Shown here one piece after another: positions 42,966-52,632 of a stretch of 64,000 bases of DNA. This stretch comes from Chitinophaga pinensis. Lineage in GTDB: Bacteria > Bacteroidota > Bacteroidia > UKL13-3. A program made the translations under genes and the position numbers. Below the pieces are notes generated by a model that made no database searches, was not told the DNA's origin, and saw only the letters and a program-made list of their open reading frames with translations. The stretch spans positions 1 through 64,000 of the forward strand of contig CAMBSD010000006.1 in NCBI GenBank assembly GCA_945870425.1, read 5' to 3'. Every line of letters starts with the position of its first letter. The stretch's first letter is position 1.

Positions 42966-43268
42966 ATGAAAAAATTAGTAGTATTATCAGCATTTTTAAT
43001 GTTCGCCTATGTTGGTGCTCAGGCGCAAAACAAGCCTGTTAGTTTATCTAACGCTAGTCAAAAAGTTGAAGCGGTTTCTGAAGAAGCAAGTGAGAATGAG
43101 AAGCCAGTAAAAATGGAAGCTAAGAAAGAATGTAGCGATAAAAACAAAAAAGTATGCCATGATAAAAAAGGTGGTAAATCGAAAAAATCTTGTTGCTCAA
43201 CCAAATCTAAAAAAGAGTGTGGCGACAAAATGAAAGTTGAAGAAACAGAGCAAAAAGAAACGAAGTAA
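42966..43268 (+). CDS. small secreted Lys/Cys-rich protein
   Basis: A 100-residue protein with a clear signal peptide (MKKLVVLSAFLMFAYVGAQA, then Q) and a mature part of about 78 residues that is nearly all Lys, Glu, Ser and Asp. It has five cysteines: KKECSDKNKKVCHDKKGG, then KSCCSTKSKKECGDK. The spaced Cys-Lys pattern suggests metal binding or disulfides. I know no family. It has its own promoter-like element and a terminator, so it is a deliberate single gene rather than a chance reading frame. Confidence 0.75.
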   Translation: MKKLVVLSAFLMFAYVGAQAQNKPVSLSNASQKVEAVSEEASENEKPVKMEAKKECSDKNKKVCHDKKGGKSKKSCCSTKSKKECGDKMKVEETEQKETK

Positions 43269-43288
43269 TTTTGTTTAGTCATAATAAG

Positions 43289-43322
43289 AAAGTCCGATTT
43301 GCGAAAGCAATTGGACTTTTTT
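43289..43322 (+). terminator. shared terminator of convergent genes
   Basis: AAGTCCGATTTGC and GCAATTGGACTT form a stem, with one bulge and one mismatch, around a GAAA loop. A T6 run follows on the + strand. It lies directly between the convergent small protein gene and the PAS/GAF gene, whose stop is at 43321. Confidence 0.75.
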
Positions 43323-46026
43323 AATGACTTTTTTGCTGGGTGTTTTGCACAATTGATTTAATGATTTTATCAAACTCATGTGCAGAATCTAAAATATAAT
43401 TTAGCAATTGGCGGGTATTTTCGTCTAAGTTGTTCTCATAATTTAATAAATTAATAAGCCCCATCATACGCGCTAATGGTGCCCTTACCATATGCGATTG
43501 TGTCCAAGCAATATCCCTAAGTTTTTGTTTTTGTTCTTCAATGGCTTTCAGATACTCGAAATTTTCGGTTATGTCTGTCAGAAAATTCAATGCGGCTGCT
43601 TGGTCATTCCAATTAATGACAATGCCACTCATTTCAATCCATCTAATGCTTGAGTTTTTGGCAATAATCCTAAATTGAAATTTTGAAATAGTATTATCTT
43701 CTGCAATACGTTTAAGATAGTTTCTTCTCACAAGCATCCTATCGTCTTTATGCACATATTCTAAAAATGGAACCTTCGTAAGTTCATCTTCAGTCTTACC
43801 CATTAATTTTATAACAACTGAATTTACGAATTTCAGATGACTTCCTTGAGCAACCACAATACCTTCGTTTGTAGATTCAATAAGTTGTCTATATTTTTTT
43901 TCACTTTTGTTTAATTCATCAATGGCATTTTTGTTTTCTGTTATATCCAACATAATTCCATGCCAAAGTACATCTCCATTTTCTTGTATTTCAGGAATAG
44001 ATGAAATATTTATCCATTTTATTTCATTTTCAAGCTTCATTCTTCCGGTCCAATCAAAAGGACTAATATGGATTAATGAGTTGTGATTAAGTTTTATAAA
44101 ATCTTCAAATTCATCTTGATGCACCATAGAAAATGCACTCATGGGATCTTCATAGGCTGTTGATAGATCCATGTTAAGCATATTTACAACCGGGGGACTT
44201 ATGAAATCAAATTTGAAATTACCATTTGGTTTACTCCTAATAATAAAAATTCCAATAGGAATTCTGGAAACCAGCTTATCATACTGCAATTTTGAGAGAA
44301 TTAAATCTTCTTCAATTTGCTTTCTTTTGGTAATATCTTGATGCGTTCCCAGCATCATTAAAGGCTTACCATCACTTGTCCATGATATTACTTTTCCTCT
44401 ATCCAAAATCCACACCCATGAACCATTTTTGTGAAGCATGCGCATTTCAAATTCATAGTAATCTATTTCTCCTTTGAAATATCTTTGAAGTATTTGATCA
44501 CTTTTTTTAAAGTCTTCCTTGTGAATACGTTCTATCCATGTATGAACGGTTATAGGTTCTAACTCTTTTAGGGTATAACCAATTATTTCAGCCCATCGTT
44601 CATTAAAGATTACTTCACTTGTTTGTATATTCCATTCCCATGTCCCGCTTCGAGTTCCGCTAATTATGCCTGATAATCTTATATTATTTTCTTCGAGTTC
44701 CTTTTCAGCTATTTTTCTATCAGTTATATTTATAAATGTGCAAACCACGTTTACTACATTTCCTTCTTTATTCAACTCTGGTTCGGCATCCACCAATAGC
44801 CAAACCCTATCTTTTGTTTGTGGTCTGTATACACCCATCACTACCTTGTTTACCGATTGTTTGGAGGCAATGGCTTGGGGCACAGGATGAGTATTTCCAG
44901 GAAAATTGCTACCATCCTCATGTATTACATTCCAATCGCTATCAAAAGATGTTTTACCTAAAAGCTGGTCTTCAGTTATTCCCAGTAATTCTAGTGCCTT
45001 TGGATTGCTTAATATGATTTCGGCATTTGCACCTTGAAGTAAAACACCTACATCCATTTTATGTACTAAAGACCTGAATTTTTTTTCGCTTCCCTTTAAT
45101 TGTTTATTTTTAAGGGAAGCTTCAAAAATAATTTGAATGAGATGGCCAGCTCTTTTTATAGTATTTTCTTCACGTGAATTAGGCGATTTATGCTCTCTGT
45201 AATAATTGGCAAAAGTGGCAATTACATCTCCATGGGAATCAATAATCGGTGTTGACCAGCATGCTTTTAATTTAAATTGTTCCGCAATATCTCGATACTT
45301 TAGCCATCTTAAATCCGTATCAATATCACTAACAATTACTGCTTTTTTTGTGTAGGCTGCAGTGCCACATGAGCCCTCATTTTCTCCAATTTCCATACCT
45401 GAAATTATATTCAGATATTCATCTGGAAGGCTCGGTGCAGCAAGGTTATATATTCTGTTATCTGTTACTTGAAGAATTGAACATATCATACCTGTGTGCA
45501 ATTGTTCTATTCCAGATAAATACAACTTGAAAACTTCTATAATATTACTTTTTCCGGTAGCGTTCAATTCTAATATTTCACGTTCAAGTTTTTCAAGTTC
45601 GCTTAAATATTTATTTTCAGTAAAATCTACAATAGTTTGAAGTATATACTCAACTTCGTTTTTGTCATTTAGTATGGGGATGTTTTCAATTTCTACAAAT
45701 CTCTCGTCTGATAAACCAATTTCAATATTTGGTATTAAGTATCGATGGGTGTTTATTTTATGAGCTTGTTTTGTTTTCAAAACAGTTTCAAGCGAAATCT
45801 TCAAAGCGGATTTATCTTCTATATAAGGTTGTGTAGGATTTATATTGATAGCCTCCAATATGTTTTTTCCAATCCAATCCTCTTCCTTTGAATTTGTGTT
45901 TTTTAAACAAATATTATTGACATCAGCGACAGTGAAATGAGGTGAATTAGGCAGTATTAGGATACTATCAATAGGATATGATTTAAAAATTTTGCCTATG
46001 CTAGTAATATCTGCCATGTATTGCAT
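43321..46026 (-). CDS. PAS/GAF sensor protein with HisKA but no ATPase domain
   Basis: A 901-residue cytoplasmic protein. It has a PAS-like domain (about residues 20-140), a GAF domain (about 160-310, with NEGSCGTAAYTKKAVIVSDI), and four PAS domains (about 315-435, 440-570, 580-690, 695-815), several ending in DITERK-like linkers (DITKRK, DITENK). It ends in a single HisKA helical hairpin with H-box TQSHMVRAPLARMMGLI. The sequence stops about 70 residues after the start of HisKA, and a terminator follows at once. No HATPase sequence exists downstream. It therefore cannot autophosphorylate alone, and may be phosphorylated in trans or act as a decoy. Confidence 0.9.
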   Translation of the reverse strand: MQYMADITSIGKIFKSYPIDSILILPNSPHFTVADVNNICLKNTNSKEEDWIGKNILEAININPTQPYIEDKSALKISLETVLKTKQAHKINTHRYLIPNIEIGLSDERFVEIENIPILNDKNEVEYILQTIVDFTENKYLSELEKLEREILELNATGKSNIIEVFKLYLSGIEQLHTGMICSILQVTDNRIYNLAAPSLPDEYLNIISGMEIGENEGSCGTAAYTKKAVIVSDIDTDLRWLKYRDIAEQFKLKACWSTPIIDSHGDVIATFANYYREHKSPNSREENTIKRAGHLIQIIFEASLKNKQLKGSEKKFRSLVHKMDVGVLLQGANAEIILSNPKALELLGITEDQLLGKTSFDSDWNVIHEDGSNFPGNTHPVPQAIASKQSVNKVVMGVYRPQTKDRVWLLVDAEPELNKEGNVVNVVCTFINITDRKIAEKELEENNIRLSGIISGTRSGTWEWNIQTSEVIFNERWAEIIGYTLKELEPITVHTWIERIHKEDFKKSDQILQRYFKGEIDYYEFEMRMLHKNGSWVWILDRGKVISWTSDGKPLMMLGTHQDITKRKQIEEDLILSKLQYDKLVSRIPIGIFIIRSKPNGNFKFDFISPPVVNMLNMDLSTAYEDPMSAFSMVHQDEFEDFIKLNHNSLIHISPFDWTGRMKLENEIKWINISSIPEIQENGDVLWHGIMLDITENKNAIDELNKSEKKYRQLIESTNEGIVVAQGSHLKFVNSVVIKLMGKTEDELTKVPFLEYVHKDDRMLVRRNYLKRIAEDNTISKFQFRIIAKNSSIRWIEMSGIVINWNDQAAALNFLTDITENFEYLKAIEEQKQKLRDIAWTQSHMVRAPLARMMGLINLLNYENNLDENTRQLLNYILDSAHEFDKIIKSIVQNTQQKSH

Positions 46027-46135
46027 ATTAAATATATTATATTTTGTTTAATATTAACATTTCAATCATTCTCATAAACAAACATATAGTTTTTCAAATA
46101 ATAATGTTGTGTTTTTATTTTTGGATAAAGGTATA

Positions 46136-46171
46136 AATAAAAAAACCTGAGACATATTATGGCTCAGGTTT
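46136..46171 (-). terminator. terminator of the DHH-FKBP operon
   Basis: Perfect 9-bp arms AAACCTGAG (46143-46151) and CTCAGGTTT (46163-46171). On the minus strand the stem runs into a long T-rich tract. It is 21 bases after the last FKBP stop. Confidence 0.85.
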
Positions 46172-46191
46172 CAATATTTAAGGGATATGCA

Positions 46192-47028
46192 TTACTTTAC
46201 ATTTACTAATTCTACATCAAAAATGAGTGTGGCATTTGGTGGTATAACGCCACCGGCACCATTAGGTCCATATGCTAATTCACTAGGAATTATTAATCTC
46301 ATTTTATCTCCAACTTGCATCAGAGCTATTCCTTCTTCCCAACCTTTAATAACCATTCCTCTTCCAATTTGGAATTCAATTGGCTCATCTCTTTCGATAG
46401 ATGAATCAAATACTTTTCCATCCATTAAATAACCAGTGTAATGAACCGAAACGGTGTTTCCTAGGGCTGGTTTTACGCCTGTTCCGCTAGCTACTTTAAT
46501 AAATTTCAAGCCACTTTGCATCTTCACGGTGTCTTTACCTGCCACCTCATAAGGTTTAGCAGATGGAGGTGTTTTGGTATCAATCACTTCAATGTCGAAA
46601 TTTAAGGTAGAATTTGCAGGAATGCTTCCTACGGATCTTTCACCATAACCTATAGCAGGAGGGATAATTAGTGTGGCCTTATCGCCTACATTTAACAATG
46701 CCAAACCTTCATCCCAACCTTTAATTACCTGGCCAGCTCCCACCTTGAATGAGAAAGGTTGATTACGATCTTTCGAACTGTCAAACTTAGTTCCATTGGT
46801 TAATGTACCTGTATAATGAACAGTTACTTTATCACCTTTTAACACTTGGGCCCCTTTGCCTTTTTCGGTTATTTTATATCTTAAACCACTCTCGGTTGTG
46901 TATTCAGTATTCAATTTTATTTTAACTTTTTTAGGTTTACTACTCGCTTCAGTTTTGGTTTGTGCAAATGTGCTTAGCGCTAAAGCACAAATTACCACTG
47001 CTAAAAATATTTTTTTCATATTACTCAA
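46192..47028 (-). CDS. FKBP-type peptidyl-prolyl isomerase, two domains
   Basis: A 278-residue exported protein-folding enzyme (signal peptide to TFAQ, about residue 23). It has two complete FKBP domains: residues 55-155 with [18 protein letters not shown] and [20 protein letters not shown], and 175-278 with [18 protein letters not shown] and [20 protein letters not shown]. Key active-site aromatics are present in both. It starts 8 bases inside the end of the upstream FKBP lipoprotein gene, so the two are coupled. Acts in the periplasm or outside the cell. Confidence 0.93.
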   Translation of the reverse strand: MSNMKKIFLAVVICALALSTFAQTKTEASSKPKKVKIKLNTEYTTESGLRYKITEKGKGAQVLKGDKVTVHYTGTLTNGTKFDSSKDRNQPFSFKVGAGQVIKGWDEGLALLNVGDKATLIIPPAIGYGERSVGSIPANSTLNFDIEVIDTKTPPSAKPYEVAGKDTVKMQSGLKFIKVASGTGVKPALGNTVSVHYTGYLMDGKVFDSSIERDEPIEFQIGRGMVIKGWEEGIALMQVGDKMRLIIPSELAYGPNGAGGVIPPNATLIFDVELVNVK

Positions 47029-47857
47029 CTTTTAATAATTCTACATCAAATATAAGTGAAGAAAAAGGTGGAATTGGTCCTGCACCTTGAGGTCCATAAG
47101 CCAAATTAGAAGGGATAATAAACTTGTATGATTCGCCTTCTTTCATCAATGCCAATCCTTCATCCCATCCTGGAATTACTTGACCCATGCCTACCACGAA
47201 ACTTAATGACGGATTTTCCGGCTTACTTTCATCAAACACAGTGCCATCAAGAAGCATACCTTTGTATTTTACAGTTACTTTACTGTTTTTAACTACTTGC
47301 TTACCGGTTGAAGATTTAACAACCAAATAATTCAGTCCACTTGCAGTTTTCATAACGCCAGTTAGTGATTTTAAATAGGTTTCACAAGCAATAGAATCTT
47401 TTGTTCTCAATTCGCCATTTTGCTCACTTATTTTTTTACGCATTTCTTCTTGATTGTATACATCTTCAACTTTAACTACGAATTTAATCATAGAACCTTC
47501 TTTGATAGCTGCAGGACGAGGTTGTCCAAAACTTTTCAAGAAAAGGGAATCAGCGCTAATTGAAAACTCAGCGCTATCGCCTTTGTGCAGTACTTGAAGC
47601 ACGGCACCCAATGTAGGCTCATCACTTGGTATGTAATAAGGTTTGCTGTTTTTGTATGAATCGAAAATTAACGAATCGTTGTAATCTAATTTACCTACCA
47701 TGTGAAGCATCACTTGGTCGCCTTTAGTCACAGCGCGTGCATCGTCATTTGTATTAATAATGCGGTATTCAATACCTGATTCTGTTTTTTCAAATTTCTT
47801 GGTACATGCAGAAAATACAATGGCCGCAAGAATGGTAATTGAAAGGATTTTTTTCAT
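47021..47857 (-). CDS. FKBP-type peptidyl-prolyl isomerase lipoprotein, GldI-like
   Basis: A 278-residue lipoprotein (lipobox VFSAC, Cys about residue 18). An N-terminal FKBP-like fold lacks most of the active-site motif (about residues 25-135). A full C-terminal FKBP domain follows (about 165-278, [30 protein letters not shown]). Lipid-anchored FKBPs beside a DHH phosphoesterase resemble the gldI neighbourhood of gliding Flavobacteria. The gldI identity is inference and the symbol is withheld. It overlaps the second FKBP gene by 8 bases and begins 14 bases after the DHH gene. Confidence 0.88.
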   Translation of the reverse strand: MKKILSITILAAIVFSACTKKFEKTESGIEYRIINTNDDARAVTKGDQVMLHMVGKLDYNDSLIFDSYKNSKPYYIPSDEPTLGAVLQVLHKGDSAEFSISADSLFLKSFGQPRPAAIKEGSMIKFVVKVEDVYNQEEMRKKISEQNGELRTKDSIACETYLKSLTGVMKTASGLNYLVVKSSTGKQVVKNSKVTVKYKGMLLDGTVFDESKPENPSLSFVVGMGQVIPGWDEGLALMKEGESYKFIIPSNLAYGPQGAGPIPPFSSLIFDVELLKVE

Positions 47858-47871
47858 GATTTTATTTTTCT

Positions 47872-48894
47872 TTATTGGGATAATAAGTTTGAATATTCGG
47901 TAATGGCATCTTTAAATTTTGCCTCGACCAATTCTATTGGGTCTTTGCTTTCTCCTCCAGCTGCACTAAAATGTCCACCACCATTAAAGAATCTTCGGGC
48001 AAATTCATTTGCAGGGAAATCTCCTTTTGCTCTGAAACTCATTTTACGGGCCACCGTTCTATCTACAATTAATACAGATAGTCTAACTCCTTCAATAGAT
48101 AAACCATAGTTTACCAGACCTTCGCTGTCGCCAACCATAATTTGGTAGCGTTTTAGTTCATCAGCTGTTACGCAAATTAAGGCGGTATTATATTCTTTAA
48201 TGAGTTGTAACTTTTCATTTAAGCAGAAGCCAATAAATCGAGTTCTGTTTTCTGAATAATGGTCGTATATGGCTTCAAAGATGGTATTGCTTTCAGCCCC
48301 TTTTTCTAATAAATGTGCTGTAATTCTATGAGTGGTTGCAGTGGTTGAGCGATGTTTAAAACCCGCTGTATCAGTCATAATACCTGCGTATAGGCAAGAG
48401 GCTACATCTTTATTTACAAGATGCGTAAAAGACAATTCCTCTGCAAACCAATATATTAATTCACATGTACTACTTGCTAAATTACTCCATAATCTATAGT
48501 CTTCAAAACCCTCTGGCTGCAAATGGTGGTCTATCATTACCTTTTTTGCACTCGACAACCTAACTATTTCTCCAAATTCGTTTATTCTTTTTAAAGCATT
48601 AAAATCTAAGCAAAACACCAAATCTGCTTGGTTCACTATATCTAGAGATTTTTTTTGGTTGTATTCAAAATTAATAACTTCATTTTCACCAGGCATCCAT
48701 TTTAGAAAGTCACCATAGTCGGTTGGGGTAATCACAGTTACATTAACACCAATCTGTTTTAATATTAAACATAAACCTAAAGAGGAGCCAAGCGCATCTG
48801 CATCTGGTTTATGGTGGGTGGTAATGACAACACTAGGCCTATTTTCAGCCTCAAGTATTGGTTTTATGTCGATTATATTGTTCAGAATAGAAAT
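47872..48894 (-). CDS. DHH/DHHA1 phosphoesterase (NrnA-like), unusual start
   Basis: A cytoplasmic phosphoesterase that likely degrades very short RNA or pAp/cyclic-dinucleotide products. The frame contains the first motif VVITTHHKPDADALGSSLGL (about 48824-48765), the DHH motif VMIDHH and the DHHA1 motif FNGGGHFSAAGG. The first conserved motif lies upstream of the only usual start (GTG at 48735), so translation must begin earlier. Between the upstream stop (near 48940) and that motif there is no ATG, GTG or TTG in frame. ATT at 48894 or 48888 is the likely start, or a base is miscalled. Full length about 340 residues, usual for the family. First gene of the FKBP operon. Confidence 0.8.
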   Translation of the reverse strand: MSILNNIIDIKPILEAENRPSVVITTHHKPDADALGSSLGLCLILKQIGVNVTVITPTDYGDFLKWMPGENEVINFEYNQKKSLDIVNQADLVFCLDFNALKRINEFGEIVRLSSAKKVMIDHHLQPEGFEDYRLWSNLASSTCELIYWFAEELSFTHLVNKDVASCLYAGIMTDTAGFKHRSTTATTHRITAHLLEKGAESNTIFEAIYDHYSENRTRFIGFCLNEKLQLIKEYNTALICVTADELKRYQIMVGDSEGLVNYGLSIEGVRLSVLIVDRTVARKMSFRAKGDFPANEFARRFFNGGGHFSAAGGESKDPIELVEAKFKDAITEYSNLLSQ

Positions 48895-49020
48895 TTTATC
48901 GGCCGCAAATGTCGTTAAATAGCATTCAAAAGCAAATATTTAATATGACTTGACATAATAATATTACAAATTAGATTTTTTGACTGCGTGTAAATTTATT
49001 TTTCTCCTTAATTTGCGTCA

Positions 49021-49941
49021 ATGAGACAATTTTTGACACTGATATTTGGAGTTTTTTTGGGCATTCAGATACAAGCACAAACGGAGGATAGTTTATACCT
49101 AAAAGCCAGATTGGCTTATGAAAATGGAAACTTTACAGAATGTGTTAGTCTTTGTAATCAAGGTTTTCAAGCACAAAATGCTAACAACTTATATTATTAT
49201 CACCTTCGTGGCAGAGCCTATTTTAAAATAGATCAACATAATCAGTGTCTTAAAGATTTCGGCCAAGCAATTCTGTTGAATGATACTTTGGCAGGCGTTT
49301 ACAATGATAGGGGATTGGTTTATTTGCTCTTGTTAGATTATAAATTAGCCAAGAAAGACTTCGAAAAGGCTGTAAATTTGGATGAAAAGAATGCAGAGTT
49401 CTATTTTAACCTTGCATATGTATGCACCAAAATGATAAAAATGGATAATGCTATTTTTTATTATAACAAATCGTTAGAAATTGGTCCATCTAATTATGAT
49501 GCTCTAGTAAATAGAGCCTATGTCCATTGTGTGCAGCAGCATTTTAAATTGGCCATTCAAGATTATGACTCTGCTTTGAAACTGCAACCTCGTTCAGCTG
49601 ATTTATACTTACAAAGGGGAATGGCTTTGATATCTCTTAAGAAATACAAGGATGCAATTTCCATGTTTAACAGGGCCATTAAATTCAAGCCAGGATATTA
49701 TCATGCCTACTACAGCCGAGGTAGAGCAAGACTTGAAATGAAAGAATTCAAAACGGCTATCTTAGATTTTGACACTGCAGTCTCCATTAAGCCTGATTTT
49801 GAAATTGCTTATTTCACGAGAGGAATTGCCAAACTAGAATTGAATAGCCTATTAAGAGATGCTGCTTGTGCCGATTTAAGAAAGGCCGCAAGATTGGGCT
49901 ATGGCGAAGCTTACAACTATATTAAAAAATACTGTGAGTAG
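49021..49941 (+). CDS. secreted tetratricopeptide-repeat protein
   Basis: A 306-residue protein with a signal peptide (to QIQAQ, about residue 20) and about seven tandem TPR units, for example KIDQHNQCLKDFGQAILLND and AVYNDRGLVYLLLLDYKLAK. The units have the usual A/G, Y/L and A spacing and form a protein-binding solenoid. The role is unknown; TPR proteins often accompany type IX secretion and gliding machinery in this phylum. It is divergent from the DHH operon and convergent with gldJ. Confidence 0.88.
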   Translation: MRQFLTLIFGVFLGIQIQAQTEDSLYLKARLAYENGNFTECVSLCNQGFQAQNANNLYYYHLRGRAYFKIDQHNQCLKDFGQAILLNDTLAGVYNDRGLVYLLLLDYKLAKKDFEKAVNLDEKNAEFYFNLAYVCTKMIKMDNAIFYYNKSLEIGPSNYDALVNRAYVHCVQQHFKLAIQDYDSALKLQPRSADLYLQRGMALISLKKYKDAISMFNRAIKFKPGYYHAYYSRGRARLEMKEFKTAILDFDTAVSIKPDFEIAYFTRGIAKLELNSLLRDAACADLRKAARLGYGEAYNYIKKYCE

Positions 49942-50041
49942 CGCTATCATTAAATTAGCACAGTTATTAGAATAGTTGAAATCCCCAATAAATATTTTAA
50001 CTCAACATTTTATAAATGATACCCTGTCCATTTTAAATTGA

Positions 50042-50078
50042 TCAAAAAAAGAAAGGCTATCTTTACAGATAGCCTTTC
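50042..50078 (-). terminator. terminator of gldJ
   Basis: Perfect 11-bp stem GAAAGGCTATC (50051-50061) and GATAGCCTTTC (50068-50078) with a 6-base loop. It runs into a T7 tract on the minus strand, 18 bases after the gldJ stop. Confidence 0.9.
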
Positions 50079-50095
50079 AAATATGTTGAATTTGA

Positions 50096-51547
50096 TTATT
50101 TTCTTCCTTTTTTAACTTGGTCACCTACTCTGTCCATCACACAGCGGAAACCAATAGTTGCAGTTGCTTGCTCTTGGTCTAAATATCTGCGAGTTCCTGG
50201 TGATAACCAATATGCTCTATCGTGCCATGATCCACCTTTGTATACACGCGCTGCGTTATCAATCAAAGAGGTTACGCTATATTCATACTTTTGCTCTAAA
50301 TCTGGGTATTCCAATTCGTCTTTATAGCCAATGTTATTTGCTTTTTTATAGTTACGTCTTTTGGCGTTTTCTTCTTCAGTTACATCCTTATATATAACTC
50401 GACCTAAGCTATCTTTTTCAGTAATATATCCATCAGCATCTTTAACCTGAGTTTTGTAATCATTGCCTCGGAATGGATTTGCATCATTCATGTCTTCAAG
50501 CGACAATGGACGATAAATATCGCTAACCCATTCGCTTACATTACCTGCCATGTGGTATAAACCAAAATCGTTTGGTAGGTATCCTTTACTTTTTACAATA
50601 CATGTATATATAGAGGCATCATTTAAATTACCTGCAATACCGGCTTGGTCACCACGTCCACGTGTATAGTTAGCATGCATGCGACCTCTAGATTTTTCTG
50701 TATCACTTCTTCTAAGTGTTAAACCACTCCAAGGATAAATTCTACGGTTATCAACGTTTTCATTGTATGAAGCCGTTTTAAATCCGCTAGATGCATATTC
50801 CCATTCAGCTTCAGTCGGCAGGCGGTAGTTAGGTAATAGTATACCATCTTCCATGCGCACACCACGTTTTTTGTTGCCTGTTGGCGAGTAATCTTTTAAT
50901 AATTTTTTGTCAATTGGTTTGTATAAACCCAATAAATATGCTTCAGTATTAAAGTTGTTATCAGCCACAGCACCTTGAATATCTAATTTCATAATGCCTT
51001 CACGAACAAGAATCATCTCGTTAACACGATCCGTTCTCCATTTGCAATACTCAGCAGCTTGCAACCAATTAACGCCCACAACTGGGTATTCACGATAGGC
51101 TGGGTGACGTAAGTAATACAAAACGTAAGGTTCGTTGTAAGAAAGTTTGTTTCTCCATACCAGCGTATCAGGCAAAGCTTTGTAATAGACAACAGGATTA
51201 TCGCCACCATACACTCGGTTCAACCAATGCAAATATTCAAGGTAGTCAAGGTTAGTAACCTCAGTTTCGTCCATATAGAAACTACTAACAGACACGCGTC
51301 TTTTCATATTATTTCGGTCGAAGGTAAGGTCTTGCTCAGTTGCACCCATAACAAAGGTACCGCCTTGCACGTACACTAAACCCGGACCTGTTTCTTGTTC
51401 TTTGAATTTATGCTTTTCAAAGCCACCCCATTTTGGGTCGTTGTATTTCCAACCCGAAGTCTTTGATTTGTTGTTACTACAAGATGTTGAATACATCATA
51501 GCAGAAACGGCAAATCCATACATAAATAGTTTCGATAAAACTCTCAT
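50096..51547 (-). CDS. gldJ: gliding motility lipoprotein GldJ
   Basis: A 483-residue outer-membrane-associated lipoprotein (lipobox STSC, Cys about residue 23) required with GldK-type proteins for gliding and type IX secretion in characterised Bacteroidota. Evidence for GldJ: SGWKYNDPKWGGFE near the N-terminus, then PGLVYVQGGTFVMGATEQD and RRVSVSSFYMDETEVTNLDY, typical of GldJ. A C-type-lectin/formylglycine-generating-enzyme-like fold follows, with RLPTEAEWEYA, GNVSEWVSDIYRP and the closing YKGGSWHDR and GFRCVMD. The catalytic cysteine pair of true formylglycine-generating enzymes is not present. It lies next to porP, porU and porV, which strengthens the call. Confidence 0.9.
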   Translation of the reverse strand: MRVLSKLFMYGFAVSAMMYSTSCSNNKSKTSGWKYNDPKWGGFEKHKFKEQETGPGLVYVQGGTFVMGATEQDLTFDRNNMKRRVSVSSFYMDETEVTNLDYLEYLHWLNRVYGGDNPVVYYKALPDTLVWRNKLSYNEPYVLYYLRHPAYREYPVVGVNWLQAAEYCKWRTDRVNEMILVREGIMKLDIQGAVADNNFNTEAYLLGLYKPIDKKLLKDYSPTGNKKRGVRMEDGILLPNYRLPTEAEWEYASSGFKTASYNENVDNRRIYPWSGLTLRRSDTEKSRGRMHANYTRGRGDQAGIAGNLNDASIYTCIVKSKGYLPNDFGLYHMAGNVSEWVSDIYRPLSLEDMNDANPFRGNDYKTQVKDADGYITEKDSLGRVIYKDVTEEENAKRRNYKKANNIGYKDELEYPDLEQKYEYSVTSLIDNAARVYKGGSWHDRAYWLSPGTRRYLDQEQATATIGFRCVMDRVGDQVKKGRK

Positions 51548-51614
51548 CGTTAAAAAATTAGTTTTTTACAATTTTCAAATAAACGAAATTCTTTTCACAA
51601 TATTTCAACTGAAC

Positions 51615-52622
51615 TTAAAATTCTGGACATTTTATTGGTTTTCCAAATCGATTCATGTTATTTCTCACCTTTGTTTTTATTTCAAAACCAATGGATAACT
51701 CATGCGAACCTCCAGTAGCTGTGCGCGCATCTGATACCGTAAAATCATATGAATATCCCAGTCGGAATGAGGGTAGACGGAGTCCGAGAAGAAAAATAAG
51801 GGCATCTGTATTTCTTGAGGTTTGCCTAAACCAACCACCAACTGTTATGTTTTGACGTTTTAGGTAAAAGCCTAAGTTCATCTGATAAAAATTTCGTTGC
51901 TGCATAAAAAGAACATTCGGTGAAAGGAAAACTCTGTTTGCTTCGTTTCTTGATTTTACTAAATCGATACTTATTCCTGCATGAACGGTATATCTTCTGG
52001 GTAGTCTTAGTTCTGCAGCATCCCCATTTGGATTAAAGAAAGATTGGTTGGGCTCCAACAGGTTATGAACCGCGACTCCTCCGTAAAAATTGGCATTGTA
52101 GGCCATGATGCCGGTGCCAAAGTTCATGAAACTTTTGGTTTCATTTCTATTTGGTTCATTAGTTGACAATACTGCACCCCTAATATCGTCAATCATATCA
52201 GGGAAAATAAGACGATTAAAATCATATCCTCTCTGAATATATGAACCTTGAATGGCAGTATTTACCGCCCATTCTCTGTTAATGTTTAAATTATAACTGT
52301 AGACACCATTAAATGAAATACTTGTCAACTGCCCATCACCAGCTCTATCTGCTAAGGCCATCACTCCTATGCCTCCATGAAGAGGTCTAATATATGCATC
52401 AATAGCTGCAACAGATGTTAGAAAATTATTATTTAATGATGAATACTGATTTCGACCACTAGCAGTGAAACGAATTTTTTTAGTTGACCCAACAAAAGCC
52501 GGATTAGTATATATGGGTGCAGCGTAAAATTGTGATAATTGAGGGTCTTGTGCACTTGCAGTTAAGCAATTTGCTATGGCAACAACAGCTAATATAAATA
52601 TTTTATTTATGCGTGAAAGCAT
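51615..52622 (-). CDS. type IX secretion PorP/SprF family membrane protein
   Basis: A 335-residue outer-membrane protein with a signal peptide (to TASA). The family hallmark DPQLSQFYAAPIYTNPAFVGS follows in two parts (DPQLSQFY, AAPIYTNPAFVGS). Beta-strand sequence continues to the end, finishing in GGSHELSIGFE and the final Phe. PorP/SprF-like proteins anchor or display type IX cargo and link to the gliding machinery. It is the second of two tandem copies; the first ends 10 bases upstream. Which one, if either, is orthologous to the essential PorP cannot be told. Confidence 0.92.
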   Translation of the reverse strand: MLSRINKIFILAVVAIANCLTASAQDPQLSQFYAAPIYTNPAFVGSTKKIRFTASGRNQYSSLNNNFLTSVAAIDAYIRPLHGGIGVMALADRAGDGQLTSISFNGVYSYNLNINREWAVNTAIQGSYIQRGYDFNRLIFPDMIDDIRGAVLSTNEPNRNETKSFMNFGTGIMAYNANFYGGVAVHNLLEPNQSFFNPNGDAAELRLPRRYTVHAGISIDLVKSRNEANRVFLSPNVLFMQQRNFYQMNLGFYLKRQNITVGGWFRQTSRNTDALIFLLGLRLPSFRLGYSYDFTVSDARTATGGSHELSIGFEIKTKVRNNMNRFGKPIKCPEF

Positions 52623-52632
52623 AAGTAGAAAT

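Noticed and set aside
50096-51547. True formylglycine-generating sulfatase activator
   Set aside because: It has the fold but not the catalytic cysteine pair, and N-terminal and neighbourhood features fit GldJ.
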